Origin: Eriocheir sinensis
Taxonomy: Eukaryota; Arthropoda; Malacostraca; Decapoda; Varunidae
Length of the DNA: 64,000 nucleotides
Assembly (NCBI RefSeq): GCF_024679095.1
Contig: NC_066567.1
Coordinates: forward strand, 11,693,767-11,757,766
Reading direction: 5' to 3'
Position numbers and translations under genes: made by a program. Position 1 is the stretch's first letter. Each line of letters begins with the position of its first letter. Below, in pieces: positions 43,089 to 53,854 of this stretch. The notes under the pieces were generated by a model that was given only the letters and a program-made list of their open reading frames with translations, was not told where the DNA came from and searched no databases.

Positions 43089-44156
43089 GACGGGGTAAGA
43101 CGGACCCCAGGGGTCCGTCTTACCCCGTCATTTTTTTCGGGTACTTTCTAAGGGTTCATCATAGTCCTTGACAAAAAAAAAAAAAAAAAAAAAAAAATTC
43201 TTCCTGGAATAAATGACAAAGAAAACCCTTCTTTCAGCATCCTTTACCATCATACATTTGCTTCTGTGCCCATTTTACATCTACAGGGATACTTTATAGG
43301 GCTATATTATGCCAAATTGCCTGATCATTCCTTGCATAGATCACAAATAAAACACTCAATATCATCCTCATCATCCAGTATCCCTGCACATTGCTCGTGT
43401 GCCCATCGTTTACAATTGTCACAGCAAACCCACCCTTCACCTCTCTTAGAATTTCCAAACTTGTCACTGCAGTACAGGCAGACAGTTCCATCTCCCTCTT
43501 CACTCTCGCTACTGCTTTCATGAAGCCAGGATGGTCCAGCTTTTGCTTGTTGAGTTTTTGGTTTTATTTTCCTTTTTTCACGTTGTAGTTGCTTTGATAT
43601 GATTGCGGTTTTATTTTTGGCTCCTATTTTTTGCTTCTTTGCTAGACTGACCTCTTTTTCTTTTTTCTTCTGAACTTCTGTCTGGAGCTCATTCTTATAT
43701 GGGGCATCTACAAGGAAAAAAAAGAAAATGCTAAGTGTTTGTAAAATATTTAGAGTATGGGGTGAGATGGACCCCTCGGGGTCCATCTCACCCCATACGT
43801 AAATATTCGCATTATGCATTTTTTAATAAAACATCTATGTTTGATATATCATTTTATGGCACATACCTATAATGCACAAACGATTGGCTATATGCAGCAT
43901 GATTACTAAATCATTACAACCAGTATATCAATGCAAAAAAATAATTATCTTACCTTCTCCAAATAACATCAGCGCTGTCCAAAAACACAAACCTCCACAT
44001 CGAGCGCAAATGCGGTATTGAACCTGGCTTCCGGTTGCACCCGCGTGAGTTACAGTTGATGTTGAGGACATCTAGCGGCATCAATTTTAATCATGCCCTT
44101 TTCAATTCATATTTGAGGTGGGGGTCCATCTCACCCCAGGGGTCCGTCTTACCCCA
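43089..44156. mobile_element. DNA-transposon remnant with palindromic GGGGTCC units
   Basis: Its limits are taken as the left palindrome (about 43080-43140) and the double unit ending at 44156. The 17-nt unit GGGGTCCGTCTTACCCC, or its GGGGTCCATCTCACCCC variant, occurs six times in three pairs. The pair at 43095-43131 is inverted, the pair at 43757-43793 is inverted, and the pair at 44115-44152 is direct. A minus-strand exon encoding a PHD-like finger lies between the first two pairs. A pogo-like origin is suggested by the finger type; the DDE region is missing. Confidence 0.5.
43325..43707 (-). pseudogene. PHD-like zinc finger, transposase C-terminus
   Basis: A minus-strand exon with acceptor TTTTCCTTGTAG (ending 43708) and a stop at 43325. 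It encodes a Lys-rich segment, an acidic ESSSESEEGDG stretch and a Cys4-His-Cys3 finger: CLYC, then CCDNC, then WAHEQC and CFICDLC. Fingers of this spacing at the extreme C-terminus are known from pogo/Tigger-type and related transposases in arthropods. Without the catalytic part it cannot be told from a domesticated host protein. Confidence 0.5.
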
Positions 44157-44703
44157 CCTTCCCTACATAATGCAAATGTATCTAAATTATTATTATATTG
44201 AAATGTATTTATATGTTATTTTGTATCTAAGTACTTCCATTTCATATTTTCATAGTATGTAAAATATTCTACATCACTGGACGGGCCACCACCGCCGCCA
44301 TCACCAACCGAAAAGTTGACTTGAATTCATCTCTTGACGGCCGAGGGATTTCCGCGCGCGGACCCGAGGCGGGCCCCATTCCCTGTCTACGCCGTCGATG
44401 ACGTCACTAACGGTCGACGGGACCGTGAAAACGGAATAGTAGGAACCCCGCCTAACATCCTCTTCTTCTCATTTCTTGTTATTGCTGCTAATGATGATTA
44501 TGAATACCGTCGTCCTTCGGTGAAATCTACCGTAGCTACGGAAGACTGTAGACACGTCAGAAAACCACGGAAATGAGAACCACGCCAGCGGAAATCGTGG
44601 TTTGACTGAAAGTCCACGGAAATTTTGCCCAGTGTGATAGCCCCTTTACCAGCCCCAAAATTTCTTCTAATGAAAGAGCGAGGTCAGCCCCTGAGGACAG
44701 GTG
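44157..44703. other. intergenic, possible MITE end
   Basis: No gene. Near 44620-44652 the sequence CCACGGAAATTTTGCC followed by GTGTGATAGCCCC is, in reverse, GGGGCTATCACAC..., which looks like a Harbinger-type end. A matching left end was not found. Confidence 0.3.
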
Positions 44704-44876
<173 letters not shown>

Positions 44877-45044
44877 AACAAGATGGCGGACTGACACAGC
44901 TGATCTCCAGACGTGCTCCAAATTCACATCACAGCTGCGTGGGATTAAATCCTGGACGTGAATTACTAAGGTGGGAGCCGTGCTAGGGTACAATCGTGCT
45001 GTCCCGAAGATACAAAGGCTGTTGACAGTGTACAACATCGAGAA

Positions 45045-46001
45045 ATGAGCGAGGAGGAGGTGGGGGCGGCGGCCTTGCCGACCGCGCCGTCATTGTTTAC
45101 ACAGCAGAGCGCAGGGGTCAGGACAAGGCATGCGGCAAAAAGGCAAGAGTTTGAGTTTGAGGGCTTCACGAATGACATGGAGAGATCCAGAGACAGAGAC
45201 GGTATGTTGAGAAGGAGGCTCATAGACTTGGAAAGGGAGATGAAGATATGAGAGATAGAATGGGGACGCTGGAGAGAGGTGGACGTTCTGAAAACAGAGA
45301 AGGATGTTTGGAAGAATGCGTATAATGACCTGCACAAGCAGGTAACATTGAACGAGAAAAAGGCAGAAGACGCGGAGGTTAAAGTCAAGGAATTAAAGGA
45401 AACGCATAAAGTCTGGAAGGAGGAACAAGAAAAGGAGAATGTTAGCTTTAAGAAAATTGTGGAGGAACAAGTCAAGGCTAAGGATGAAGCTATAACTGAA
45501 AAGGTGATCAAGGTGATAAAAGAAAAAACAGAAATAGTGAGGGACTCCGCTGAAAAAAAGAAGGCTGTAGTAGTGGTGGGCATTAATGAAGAGCACATGC
45601 CGATCAGACATACAAGGGAAAAGAAAGAAAGGAAGGCAGTGGAGCAAGTAATTGAAGCAATTCAGGAAGAAGGTCATGAGCTGGTAGGGGAGATCGAAGG
45701 AGTATTCAGGCTTGGAAAGTATGAAGAAGGAGCCCAACGACCAGTTAAAATTAGATTTAGGTCTCAAGTGGCTTCAGAAGAAGTGGTGGGAAAGTCATGG
45801 AAGTTAGCAAGAACAGAGACCTATAAAAAAGTCTGGGTAAGAAAGGACAGAAGTGTGGAGGAAAGGAACACGATAAGAGAAGTGAAGAATCAAGCCAATG
45901 AAAAGAATGAAGTAAGATCAGAAGTGGAAATTTTTTTTTTCTGGAGAGTAATAGACATGGACCTAAGGAAGTGGTACAGAAGGGAAGAGGTGACAGCTTG
46001 A
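45045..46001 (+). pseudogene. ORF1 protein of LINE A copy 2
   Basis: The Met at 45045 starts MSEEEVGAAALPTAPS; the frame is open apart from one TGA at 45249-45251. The middle is a strongly charged coiled coil (about 45280-45560). A globular part follows with KKAVVVVGINEEHMPIRH, LVGEIEGVFRLGKYEEG and RPVKIRFRSQ, which looks like the RRM-type fold of LINE ORF1 proteins. It overlaps the endonuclease frame by about 30 bases (45971-46001). It would bind element RNA as an oligomer. Confidence 0.75.
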
Positions 46002-46720
46002 AGGTGGCATACACTAATGTGAACGGGTTAATATCGTCAATGTTAGAAATAGATTACCTGAGTAAGGAAAAACCAGATTTTATGGGGATTACGGAAACCA
46101 AATTGACTGGTAGTATAGATGCATTTAATATAGGGGATGGTAAATATAATGTATGGATGAGAAATAGAGAAAATAAACAAGGAGGCGTGATGTTATTGTT
46201 GAAAAAAGAATGGACAGTGGAGGGCGTCACCTATGGCGAAGGGGAAGCGGAGGTCTTGTGTGGAGATAAGACTGCAAAGGGGAGGATGCAGAAATATCGT
46301 AGTGGTGTATGTCCCTCCAAAAAAAAAATTCATGGACAGAAGAATTGTACAAGAATAAGCTGGAAGACAAATTGGATTGCCTAAGGAGATTACTGGAGGA
46401 GAAGGATAAGATTCTGATAATGGGAGATTTTAATTGTAAGGAAGTGTCATAGGAAAACTGATCAACGGAAGGAAGTGAAGCTTCATGGGGGAACAAGGTT
46501 TTGGAATTGGTCATAGATAACGTCCTCACACAGTGGAGGGAGGAAAATACAAGATTCAGAGGAGAAGACGAGCCATCTAGAATGGACTTGATAATCACCA
46601 GGGAGCCAGATAGCAGAGGAGATGAACTATAAGAATCCTATAGGGAAGAGCGATCACGTACTTGTCGAGTACATAATTATTACGAGAAGGAGGTGAAATA
46701 ATCAGGAATGAGGACTACAG
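45971..46720 (+). pseudogene. endonuclease of LINE A copy 2
   Basis: It starts with VAYTNVNGLISSML and contains FMGITETKLTGS. After an A-run frameshift near 46318 come KILIMGDFNCKEVS (near 46410, followed by a stop), DNVLTQWREEN, then degraded sequence at the expected SDH. Frames around 46620-46690 are shifted. Inactive. Confidence 0.8.
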
Positions 46721-46749
46721 GAAAGAATGGTTTAACTTTAATAAGGCAA

Positions 46750-48568
46750 ATTTTGAACAACTTGGGAAACATTTTGAGGAAGCACAATGGGATACTTTTT
46801 TTGAGGCTGAAAATGTGGAGGAAAAATGGGCTATCTTTCTATGGATTTACAATGAAGGAGTGGAAAAGTGGGTACCAAGGATGAAAGGAGGCCATAAATC
46901 AAGAGAAGGGTGGTATAATAGAAAGTGTGTAGACGCCAAGCAGGAAAAGGAGAAGGCATGGAACAAATGGAGAAAAAATAGGAGGATGGATCTATGGAAT
47001 GAGTACAAAAGGAAGAGGAATGCTTATGCCAAAGTAAGAAGAGAAGAAAAAAGGAATTTTGAGAAAAATATTGTAGATAAGTGCAAAGACCAGCCAAAAC
47101 TGTTTTATAAGTTCATAAATGGAAAGTTGAAAAATAGAGATGAGATTCGAAAAGTTAAAGTTAATGGTGAAACTTTTGATAGTATAAGTGAAATAGTAGA
47201 AGTGATGAATAATTGTTTCCAAACAGTGTTCACAAGGGAGAGTGAATTTGAAGGTGTAGATGCAGTGCCGGGGAAGAGAGTGGGTTGGGAGAGAATACAA
47301 ACATCAACAGATGAAGTTAGAAAATTACTGGAAGAATTGAATAAGAGGAAATCAGCAGGACCGGATGGTAGTATATCAAATTGGGTGCTAAAAGAGTGTA
47401 ACCAGCAAACAGCTGAAAAGTTGAGCAACTTGATTAATGTCTCACTAGCACAAGGGAAGGTACCGAGAGACTGGAAGAGGGCTAACATCGTCCCAGTACA
47501 TAAAGGAGGAAGTAAGGAAGACCCGTTGAACTATAGGCCAGTATCATTAACAAGTGTAGTAGCAAAGGTGTGTGAGAAAATTATAAAAAAAAAACAGATG
47601 GGTGGAGTATTTAGAAGAAAACAGTATATTAACAAATAGCCAATTCGGATTCAGAGGAGGACGGTCTTGTGTAACTAATCTGATCAGCTTCTATTCAAGA
47701 GTAATTGACATAATACAGGAAAGAGACGGTTGGGCAGATTGTGTGTATCTGGACTTAGAGAAGGCGTTTGATAAAGTACCACACAAGCGATTAATATGGA
47801 AACTTAATCATGTTGGAGGTCTGGGTGGTTCAATATTGGATTGGATTATGGACTTTTTGACGAAGAGAGAAATGAGAACAGTAATCAGGAATAATTAATC
47901 AAGCTGGTTGAAAGTGACGAGTGGAGTCCCCCAAGGATCAGTGCTGGCTCCGATTATGTTTGTAATTTATATTAATGACATGACAGAAGGGGTGACAAGC
48001 TATATGAATATGTTTGCTGATGATGTTAAAATAATGAGGGTGGCTGATGAAGATGACTGTGTAGCCCTGAGTCAAGATCTCGATAGAATAAGCGAATGGT
48101 CACGCAAATGGGAAATGACATTCAATACAGAAAAGTGTAGCGTGGTGGAGTTTGGTAAGAGCAGTAGACGAATATCGGGGAACTACTCTCTGAGTAATGA
48201 AAGAATCATGAAAAACACTGAAGAAAAAGATCTGGGAGTGATCATAACAGACAAGTTATCCTTTGGAAAACATATAGACCGGATAAATGGGGAAACATAC
48301 AATCTTCTTAGAAACATAAGAGCAGCATTTACATATTTAGATGAAGAAATGGTGAAGAAACTAATAACATCGATGATACGTCCAAGACTGGAATATGCAG
48401 CATTAGTGCGGTCACCTAAATTGAAGAAGGAAATTAGAAAGTTGGGAAGAATACAAAGAGCAGCGACTAAATTACCGGAAACTCTGAGAGAACATACTTA
48501 TGAAGAAAGACTGGAGAAATTGGGACTAACAACACTGGAGAGCAGAAGAGAGAGAGGGGACCTAATAT
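46750..48568 (+). pseudogene. reverse transcriptase of LINE A copy 2
   Basis: A basic linker from about 46815 leads into RT. KSAGPDGSISNWVLKEC (47350), NYRPVSLTSVVAKVCEK (47530), FGFRGGRSCVTNLISF (47645), YLDLEKAFDKVPHKRL (47748) and SGVPQGSVLAPIMFVIYIND (47920) are in order. The catalytic MFADDVKIM lies at 48010. Frames change near 47590 and a TAA interrupts at 47896. The C-terminal region runs to RGDLI at 48567, where the insert starts, and resumes at 49302. Confidence 0.88.
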
Positions 48569-48569
48569 A

Positions 48570-49301
48570 TTGGGATTCAGTGAATTTACCGTACCCAACG
48601 TTTTTGCCAGGACACTGAACTCCCCCAGGACAAACTAAACAACTTACCACCCAAGACAGGGGTACAGGCTTCCCTGCAAGCGCCTCCCAGAGTTACAACG
48701 ATAATTTTAACAGGCCTGATAGTAAAACCTGATTGTAATCACTGTAGGTGGGCACTTATCTTAGAAGGGTTTCAAAAGAGGTTGTCTCTCGAAGGCTCGT
48801 CCCAGAGGGTCTTGTAATCCTCGAGTCAAAGTATAAATAAGCACTGCCGCGAGTTAACGTTGGAGCTGCAAGCGCTGAGGTGTTGACTGCTGTAAAGTAG
48901 ATGATGAAGTGGACGAAAACCAACCACGTGGGTCTGAAGAGATATTTTGAATTTCCCTCGCCAGATGGCGTGGCTTTCGATAATCTCTGTTTCCATCGTT
49001 TAAATTATCCTTGCTCTTCAATTATTATTCCGCAAGGGCAATTATTTATTATTTCATGAAAGGAAACACTGAACTATTGTTATTCCTTTCATGGTAAATG
49101 TGTTTAGTCTTCAGGCAGTGAATAAGGTGATTCTGTCTCGGTCTGGGAGCCGATGAGCGAAGTATTTAAGTACCATCCAAGGCTTATTTGAGCTCAGACG
49201 ATACTCATAGTTGGCTTGAACTCTCGGCCCGAGACTAGTTCTATAAGGGAAATAGTTAATTTGTCAAATCCCCTGGTTAACTGACCTAATTCCTAACAAA
49301 T
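48570..49301. mobile_element. candidate solo LTR inside LINE A copy 2
   Basis: Comparison with copy 3 shows that ~730 bp is inserted between codons of the RT C-terminus. The insert begins near TTGGGATTCAGTG and ends CCTAATTCCTAACA, with AATA on both sides (48564-48570 and 49300-49304). A TATA-like AGTATAAATAAGC lies near 48830. No coding sequence. A 4-5 bp duplication, TG...CA ends and the size fit a solo LTR of a gypsy- or BEL-type element. Confidence 0.5.
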
Positions 49302-49563
49302 AGCATTGTACAGGATACAAGAGGGATTGGAGAAATTGGACAGGGAAGACCTAGTGGTACGTGACAGAAGTGTGACAAGAGGCAATGGTAAGAAATTGAA
49401 GAAGAGCGACTGTAGGAGAGACATCAAGAAATACAGTTTTCCATACAGAAGCATAACAACATGGAACGGACTTGACAAGGAGACTGTGTGTGCAAAAACG
49501 ATTCATGAATTAAAAGCCAAAGTGGATAATAAGCGTTATGGAGACGGGACAGCACAAGCCTAG
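49302..49563 (+). pseudogene. RT C-terminus of LINE A copy 2
   Basis: Continuation after the insert: IQEGLEKLDREDLVVRD, FPYRSITTWNGLDKETV and a stop at 49561. It matches the copy-3 segment at 60190-60440 almost residue for residue. Confidence 0.85.
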
Positions 49564-49621
49564 TACGGCTCTTTTCCTGTATTTCACAACTAGGTAAATA
49601 CACACACACATACACACACAC

Positions 49622-50030
49622 TTGAAAGAATGTAGTGAGCAACTTGCAGAGAAACTGCACTCCATAATGAGTGCCTCCCTGAGTGAAGGAAGGATACCAC
49701 AAGATTGGAAAAGAGCAAACATAGTACCAAATTTTAAGGGAGGAAAGAGAGAGGACTCATTAAATTACAGACCGGTATCACTCACTAGTGTGGTTGCGAA
49801 GATATGCGAGAGGCTGGTTAAAAACAGGTGGTCGGATTTCTTAGATTGCCAGTTTGGATTCAGGAGAGGGAGATCTTGTGTCACCAACTTGTTGTGTTAT
49901 TACTCAAGGGTGACAGATTTAATACAAGAGAGAGAAGGCTGGGGGGATGGAGTGTACCTGGATTTGAAAAACGCATTCGACAAAGTATCGCACAGAAGAA
50001 TAATTTGGAAAATTAAAAATATTTTTATTG
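49622..50030 (+). pseudogene. RT fragment of LINE A copy 4, part 1
   Basis: One open frame with LNYRPVSLTSVVAKICERL, FGFRRGRSCVTNLLCYY and YLDLKNAFDKVSHRRI. It lacks ~8 codons before FGFRR relative to copy 1, then is cut by the insert after IIWKIKN. Confidence 0.85.
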
Positions 50031-52675
50031 CTCAGATTCTTTCCATATTTTAATATGTTGTTTGGTATGATCCCTTAAACAAAAGTTATAAATTTTAGCT
50101 TTATTGCTTGAGCAGTTTTTGAGATATCGGGTGTTGCCATATGGCATCGCTAGGAGGATACGAGTACAAAAACTCTTGTATTCTAACACAACCATTTATT
50201 TTGTTTATAACCAAAACAATTACCAATTATCCTTTTTCCATAATAATGATTTACAACATAATATCTGATATACCAATTATATCATATAAGAAACCAAAAT
50301 TCATTCCTAATATAAAGCTGAAAAATATACTCAATGACAAATTGTCGAAATTTCCTCATTTCTTGTTTCCTATTAAAAAAAACTGAAATGAAATAATCAT
50401 TTGACAATACAAACCGTTATACTCACAAATTTTAATAATGCAAATTGCATAAATATATACAGATCGACCTGATGATGGGTAACAGACATGTATTTATGAT
50501 TTGTGGTAGGAAACAAAACAGTCTACACAAAGCCCTACATCACACTTTTTGCATTCTGTACGGCCAATTGACTTGCAATGTTCACCAGCACAACGCCGTT
50601 TTTTGTTTTGTTGAACTCTTTGCACAAGATGATCCTTCCATCATACTTCCTCAAGTCATGTCTTCCTGGTGTGGTCAGAGATTTCCTTCCAGGTCCTTTT
50701 GGAAGACATTGAAATCTTACCAGGTACGACATTGCTACTTCTCGCCGGAAGTTTCGTTGAGTTATGGTGGTGCCACGAGCACGGCAGAGTAACCAGGCAT
50801 TCTGTATACTCACATCTAGTAACCATGTGAAGATGCTCCACCACCACTTTTTCCCATTTACACCTATCCGATAGGCATTTACGTTTTGGTTCATGAGGTC
50901 AGTTCCTCCCATGTTTCTGTTATATACCTCAGCCGCGAGGTATTTGTACGTAAATATTTTAGCTTCAGCTCGGCTCCATCTCTGACTCTTACCCATGGGT
51001 TGTGCTCCGTATATAGACAAGCGACAGTAACTGCTCCATTATCTTTCCATCGTGTGACCAAAATTTCCTCATTTCTATTTTGAGAATACAGTCATAAAAC
51101 CTCTTTCTTTTTCTCAGTTTGGTGTGTGGTGATGAGGGACATTCATTTCCAAGCCTGTTAGCCCTTATTGTGCCAGTGCCATTATAGCCTCTTTTCTGAG
51201 TTCAACCAAAGAGGAAGGGTAGTGAATAAATTGTCAAAAAATAGGTGGTATGGAAGGTCCTTCTTGTCACTACTGTATTGGTCAAGAAGATGCAAAACTG
51301 TGGCAGCACACTTTCCATATAACCTCTCTTCCTCTGGATTACCCTTGTACGTCTTACCTTGATACAGATCAAAAGCTACACAATACCCATTACTAGCATT
51401 CTGACACCACACCTTATATCCAAATCTGATAGGTTTATTTCAGATTGCCTGTTTGCACCCATGCTTTCGAAGTACTCAATCATAGCTTCATCATGTGATA
51501 CATTCTGCGTGGGAATGAAGTGAAGCATGAATTTCTTTTGAAGATAATTTATCAATGGGCGAAGTTTTGTATATTTATCTTCTTTGTCAAGTTTGGTGTT
51601 TGGTTTAAAATGTAGACACTTCATAATGGCATCAAATCTGTCTCTCCTCATGGCATCATACACTGCTTTGTTACGCATATCATCACCAGATGACCAATAC
51701 AAAGCTTTACTTGGTAGAGTATTGTAGCCTGACACAATCAGAATCGCTAGAAATACTCTAATTTCTACAGATGTTACCTGGATATCAGCCCAGTTTTTGG
51801 ATAGGCAATAAATTGTAGACTGCTCAATTATATAATCAATCAAGGTATCATCGAAAATAGTTCAAACAGCTCGACAGAAGAAAAATCTCTATACTTGCTA
51901 TAATTACCTTCAGGAAATGGTTGAACATTTCTTAAGTCTCCTCCTTTTGTGACCATTCTATTGTTTTCTTCTTTGTTTTCTTGCCCTTTTGGTTTTCTTT
52001 TGTGGGGAGTAAGTCCATTTCATCATCCATTTGATCATCTGTACTGCTATGCCCAAAATGAGCTGGAGCTCTAGTTGATTCCTCAGATTTTCCGGCCTCT
52101 TTTGAATCATCATCCTCGTCACCCGAATCTTCATCAGTAAGGTAATGTACATCAGGGGTTCAATGAATATACCTTTCAGTTCGTCATCTTCGTGGAGAAT
52201 GTCTAAAATTTCATTCAAGTTCAGTGTCTGGTCCTGAAAAGAAACCATATAAATTTTAATATTTTGTACATGTATTCTCCTAGTGTATCCATATAGCAAC
52301 ACAAATTTTCCAGTAATATAAAAAAAAATCAAAAGGGTGTTGATATATGCATGACATTGGAATTCAAACCTTATTTATCTAAAATCATTATCCTAAAATA
52401 TCAGTGCAAAAGAAAAAGTGGATCGTGATACAATACACTCACCTTTTATGTAAAGTCATGTTAGCTTCTTCTCTTATTCAACATAAATGATGATCAGGTG
52501 TCCGCTAACCATGACAGTCACGAGAGCACTGACTGCAGAGTTGTTGGCAGTGAGTCACTCTATGGAGACCCTGTATGAACGTGTTCAATCCTGCTAGACA
52601 TTGATGACAAGTGTGGGCAAGGGATTTAATGATCTTAATTTTTGTGATGCCATATGGCAACGCTAGGAGAATATG
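50031..52675 (-). mobile_element. piggyBac-like element
   Basis: A ~2.6-kb insert with a broken minus-strand piggyBac transposase. Near the two ends are 20-bp inverted copies of GTTGCCATATGGCAT (about 50131-50150 and 52644-52663); because the core is palindromic, the longer TGCCATATGGCAWCGCTAGG string is also a direct repeat. TTAA tetranucleotides occur at the left (near 50018) and right (52676-52679) limits, as expected for piggyBac, but the target lost about 27 bp. Confidence 0.7.
50515..52250 (-). pseudogene. piggyBac transposase (PGBD-like), broken
   Basis: From the minus strand the pieces run in order. An acidic N-terminus lies at 52250-51958. A domain follows with LAILIVSGYNTLPSKALYW and VSHDEAMIEYFE (first catalytic Asp) at 51843-51376. 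HLFFDNLFTT (second Asp) is near 51220 and GGTDLMNQNVNAYRIG (third Asp region) near 50890. The Cys-rich end CKKCDVGLCVDCF is near 50530. Frameshifts occur near 51960, 51440, 51150 and 50545. The enzyme would cut and paste at TTAA. All three catalytic motifs survive, so decay is recent to moderate. Confidence 0.85.
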
Positions 52676-53697
52676 GGTTTTAAGTGGCTGGAGGACTTCC
52701 TAACTAGCAGGGAAATGAGGACGATAATCAGGGACAGGGTTTCCAACTGGTGCCCAGTGATGAGTGGGGTCCCGCAAGGTTCGGTGCTGGCGCCAATAGT
52801 GTTTGCTGTTTATATAAATGATATGGTGGACGGAGTGACCAGCTATGTGAGATTATTTGCAGATGATGCAAAGCTATTGAGACAAGTAAATGATGTGAAG
52901 GACTGTGAGGCATTGCAGAGGTACCTGGATAAAATATGGGAGTGGAGTGGTACATGGCAGATGGAGTTCAACCTTGGGAAATGTAAAAAAATTAAGTTTG
53001 GTAGGAGTGGTAGATGTGAATATGATTATAAGATGGGAAGTGAGATAATATGCAGAGGAGTGGAGGAAAAAAATTTGGGAGTGACTGTCTCAGAAAACAT
53101 GTCACCAGACAAACATCAACAGGATAAAGGGACAAACTATGAATTTGCTGAGGAACATAAGGACGACATTTGTGTATTTGGACGAGGAGATGATGAAGAA
53201 AATAATAGTTACAATGATAAGGCCAAGGTTGCAGTATGCAGCATTGGTCTGGTCTCCCCACGAAAAGAAGCACATAAGGAAGCTGGAAAGAGTGCAGAGA
53301 ATGGCAACTAAGATGGTACCGGAACTTAGGGATCGGACTTATGAGGAGAGACTCAATAGCATGGGGCTCACAACCCTGGAAGAAGAAAGGAAACCTGATA
53401 GCGGTGTACAGGGTGGCAAGCAGGGTGGAGCATTTGGACAGAGAGGACCTGTGTGTGTGGAGCGAGAGAGAAACGAGAGGACATGGAAAGAAGTTGAGGG
53501 CGACCACGTGTAGGCGAGATGTGAAAAAGTTTAGCTTCCCAAACAGAAGCATTGAGCTGTGGAATGGACTGGAGGAGGAGGTGGTTTGTGCAAGAAACAT
53601 TCATGATTTTAAGGAAAATTTGGATAAGAGCGGATATGGAGACAGGACAGTGAGTAACTCTTTCCCGTATGTCACAACTAGGTTAATAAACACACAA
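52676..53697 (+). pseudogene. RT fragment of LINE A copy 4, part 2
   Basis: It resumes with KWLEDFLTSREMRTI, SGVPQGSVLAPIVFAVYIND and the catalytic LFADDAKLLRQ (52850-52880). Frame changes near 53120 lead to NLLRNIRTTFVYLDEEMM and RPRLQYAALVWSP, and one near 53380 to the C-terminal NRSIELWNGLEEEVV. The end is at the (AACACAC)-type tail near 53690. Confidence 0.85.
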
Positions 53698-53854
53698 TGA
53701 GAAACTTTGCGATGGGGAAAGGAGGCGTACAACATTGAGTGGGTGGAGGAGGAAGAAGAGGAGGAGCAGCAGCAGGATGTGCAAAAGTAGGAAGAGGAAT
53801 AGGGAACAGGGTGAGGCAAGGGTGATGATGTGGGCGGGGCAATGGGGGAGTGGG
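53698..53854. other. purine-rich spacer
   Basis: GGAGGAGGAAGAAG-rich sequence between two LINE 3' ends; no gene. Confidence 0.4.

Larger units (their letters stand above)
45045..49620 (+). mobile_element. LINE family A, copy 2
   Basis: A plus-strand jockey-superfamily LINE with ORF1, endonuclease, RT and a 3' UTR that ends in TCACAACTAGGTAAATACAC and an (AC)n tail (49597-49620). Inactivating changes include the in-frame TGA at 45249, A-run frameshifts near 46318 and 47585, a stop at 46450 and a TAA at 47896. A ~730-bp insert is present at 48570. Family A copy 3 (60178-64000) is very similar. Confidence 0.9.
49622..53697 (+). mobile_element. LINE family A, copy 4, split by piggyBac insert
   Basis: A 5'-truncated plus-strand copy closest to copy 1. 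It begins abruptly in the RT at LKECSEQLAEKL (49622), immediately after the (AC)n tail of copy 2. The first half runs to about 50030 and the rest from about 52676 to the tail TCACAACTAGGTTAATAAAC near 53690. About nine codons present at this point in copy 1 are missing. Confidence 0.85.

Noticed and set aside
43294..43819. A complete PHD-finger host gene
   Set aside because: Only one exon with a finger and a stop is present, bounded by transposon-like palindromes; the rest of any gene is not visible.
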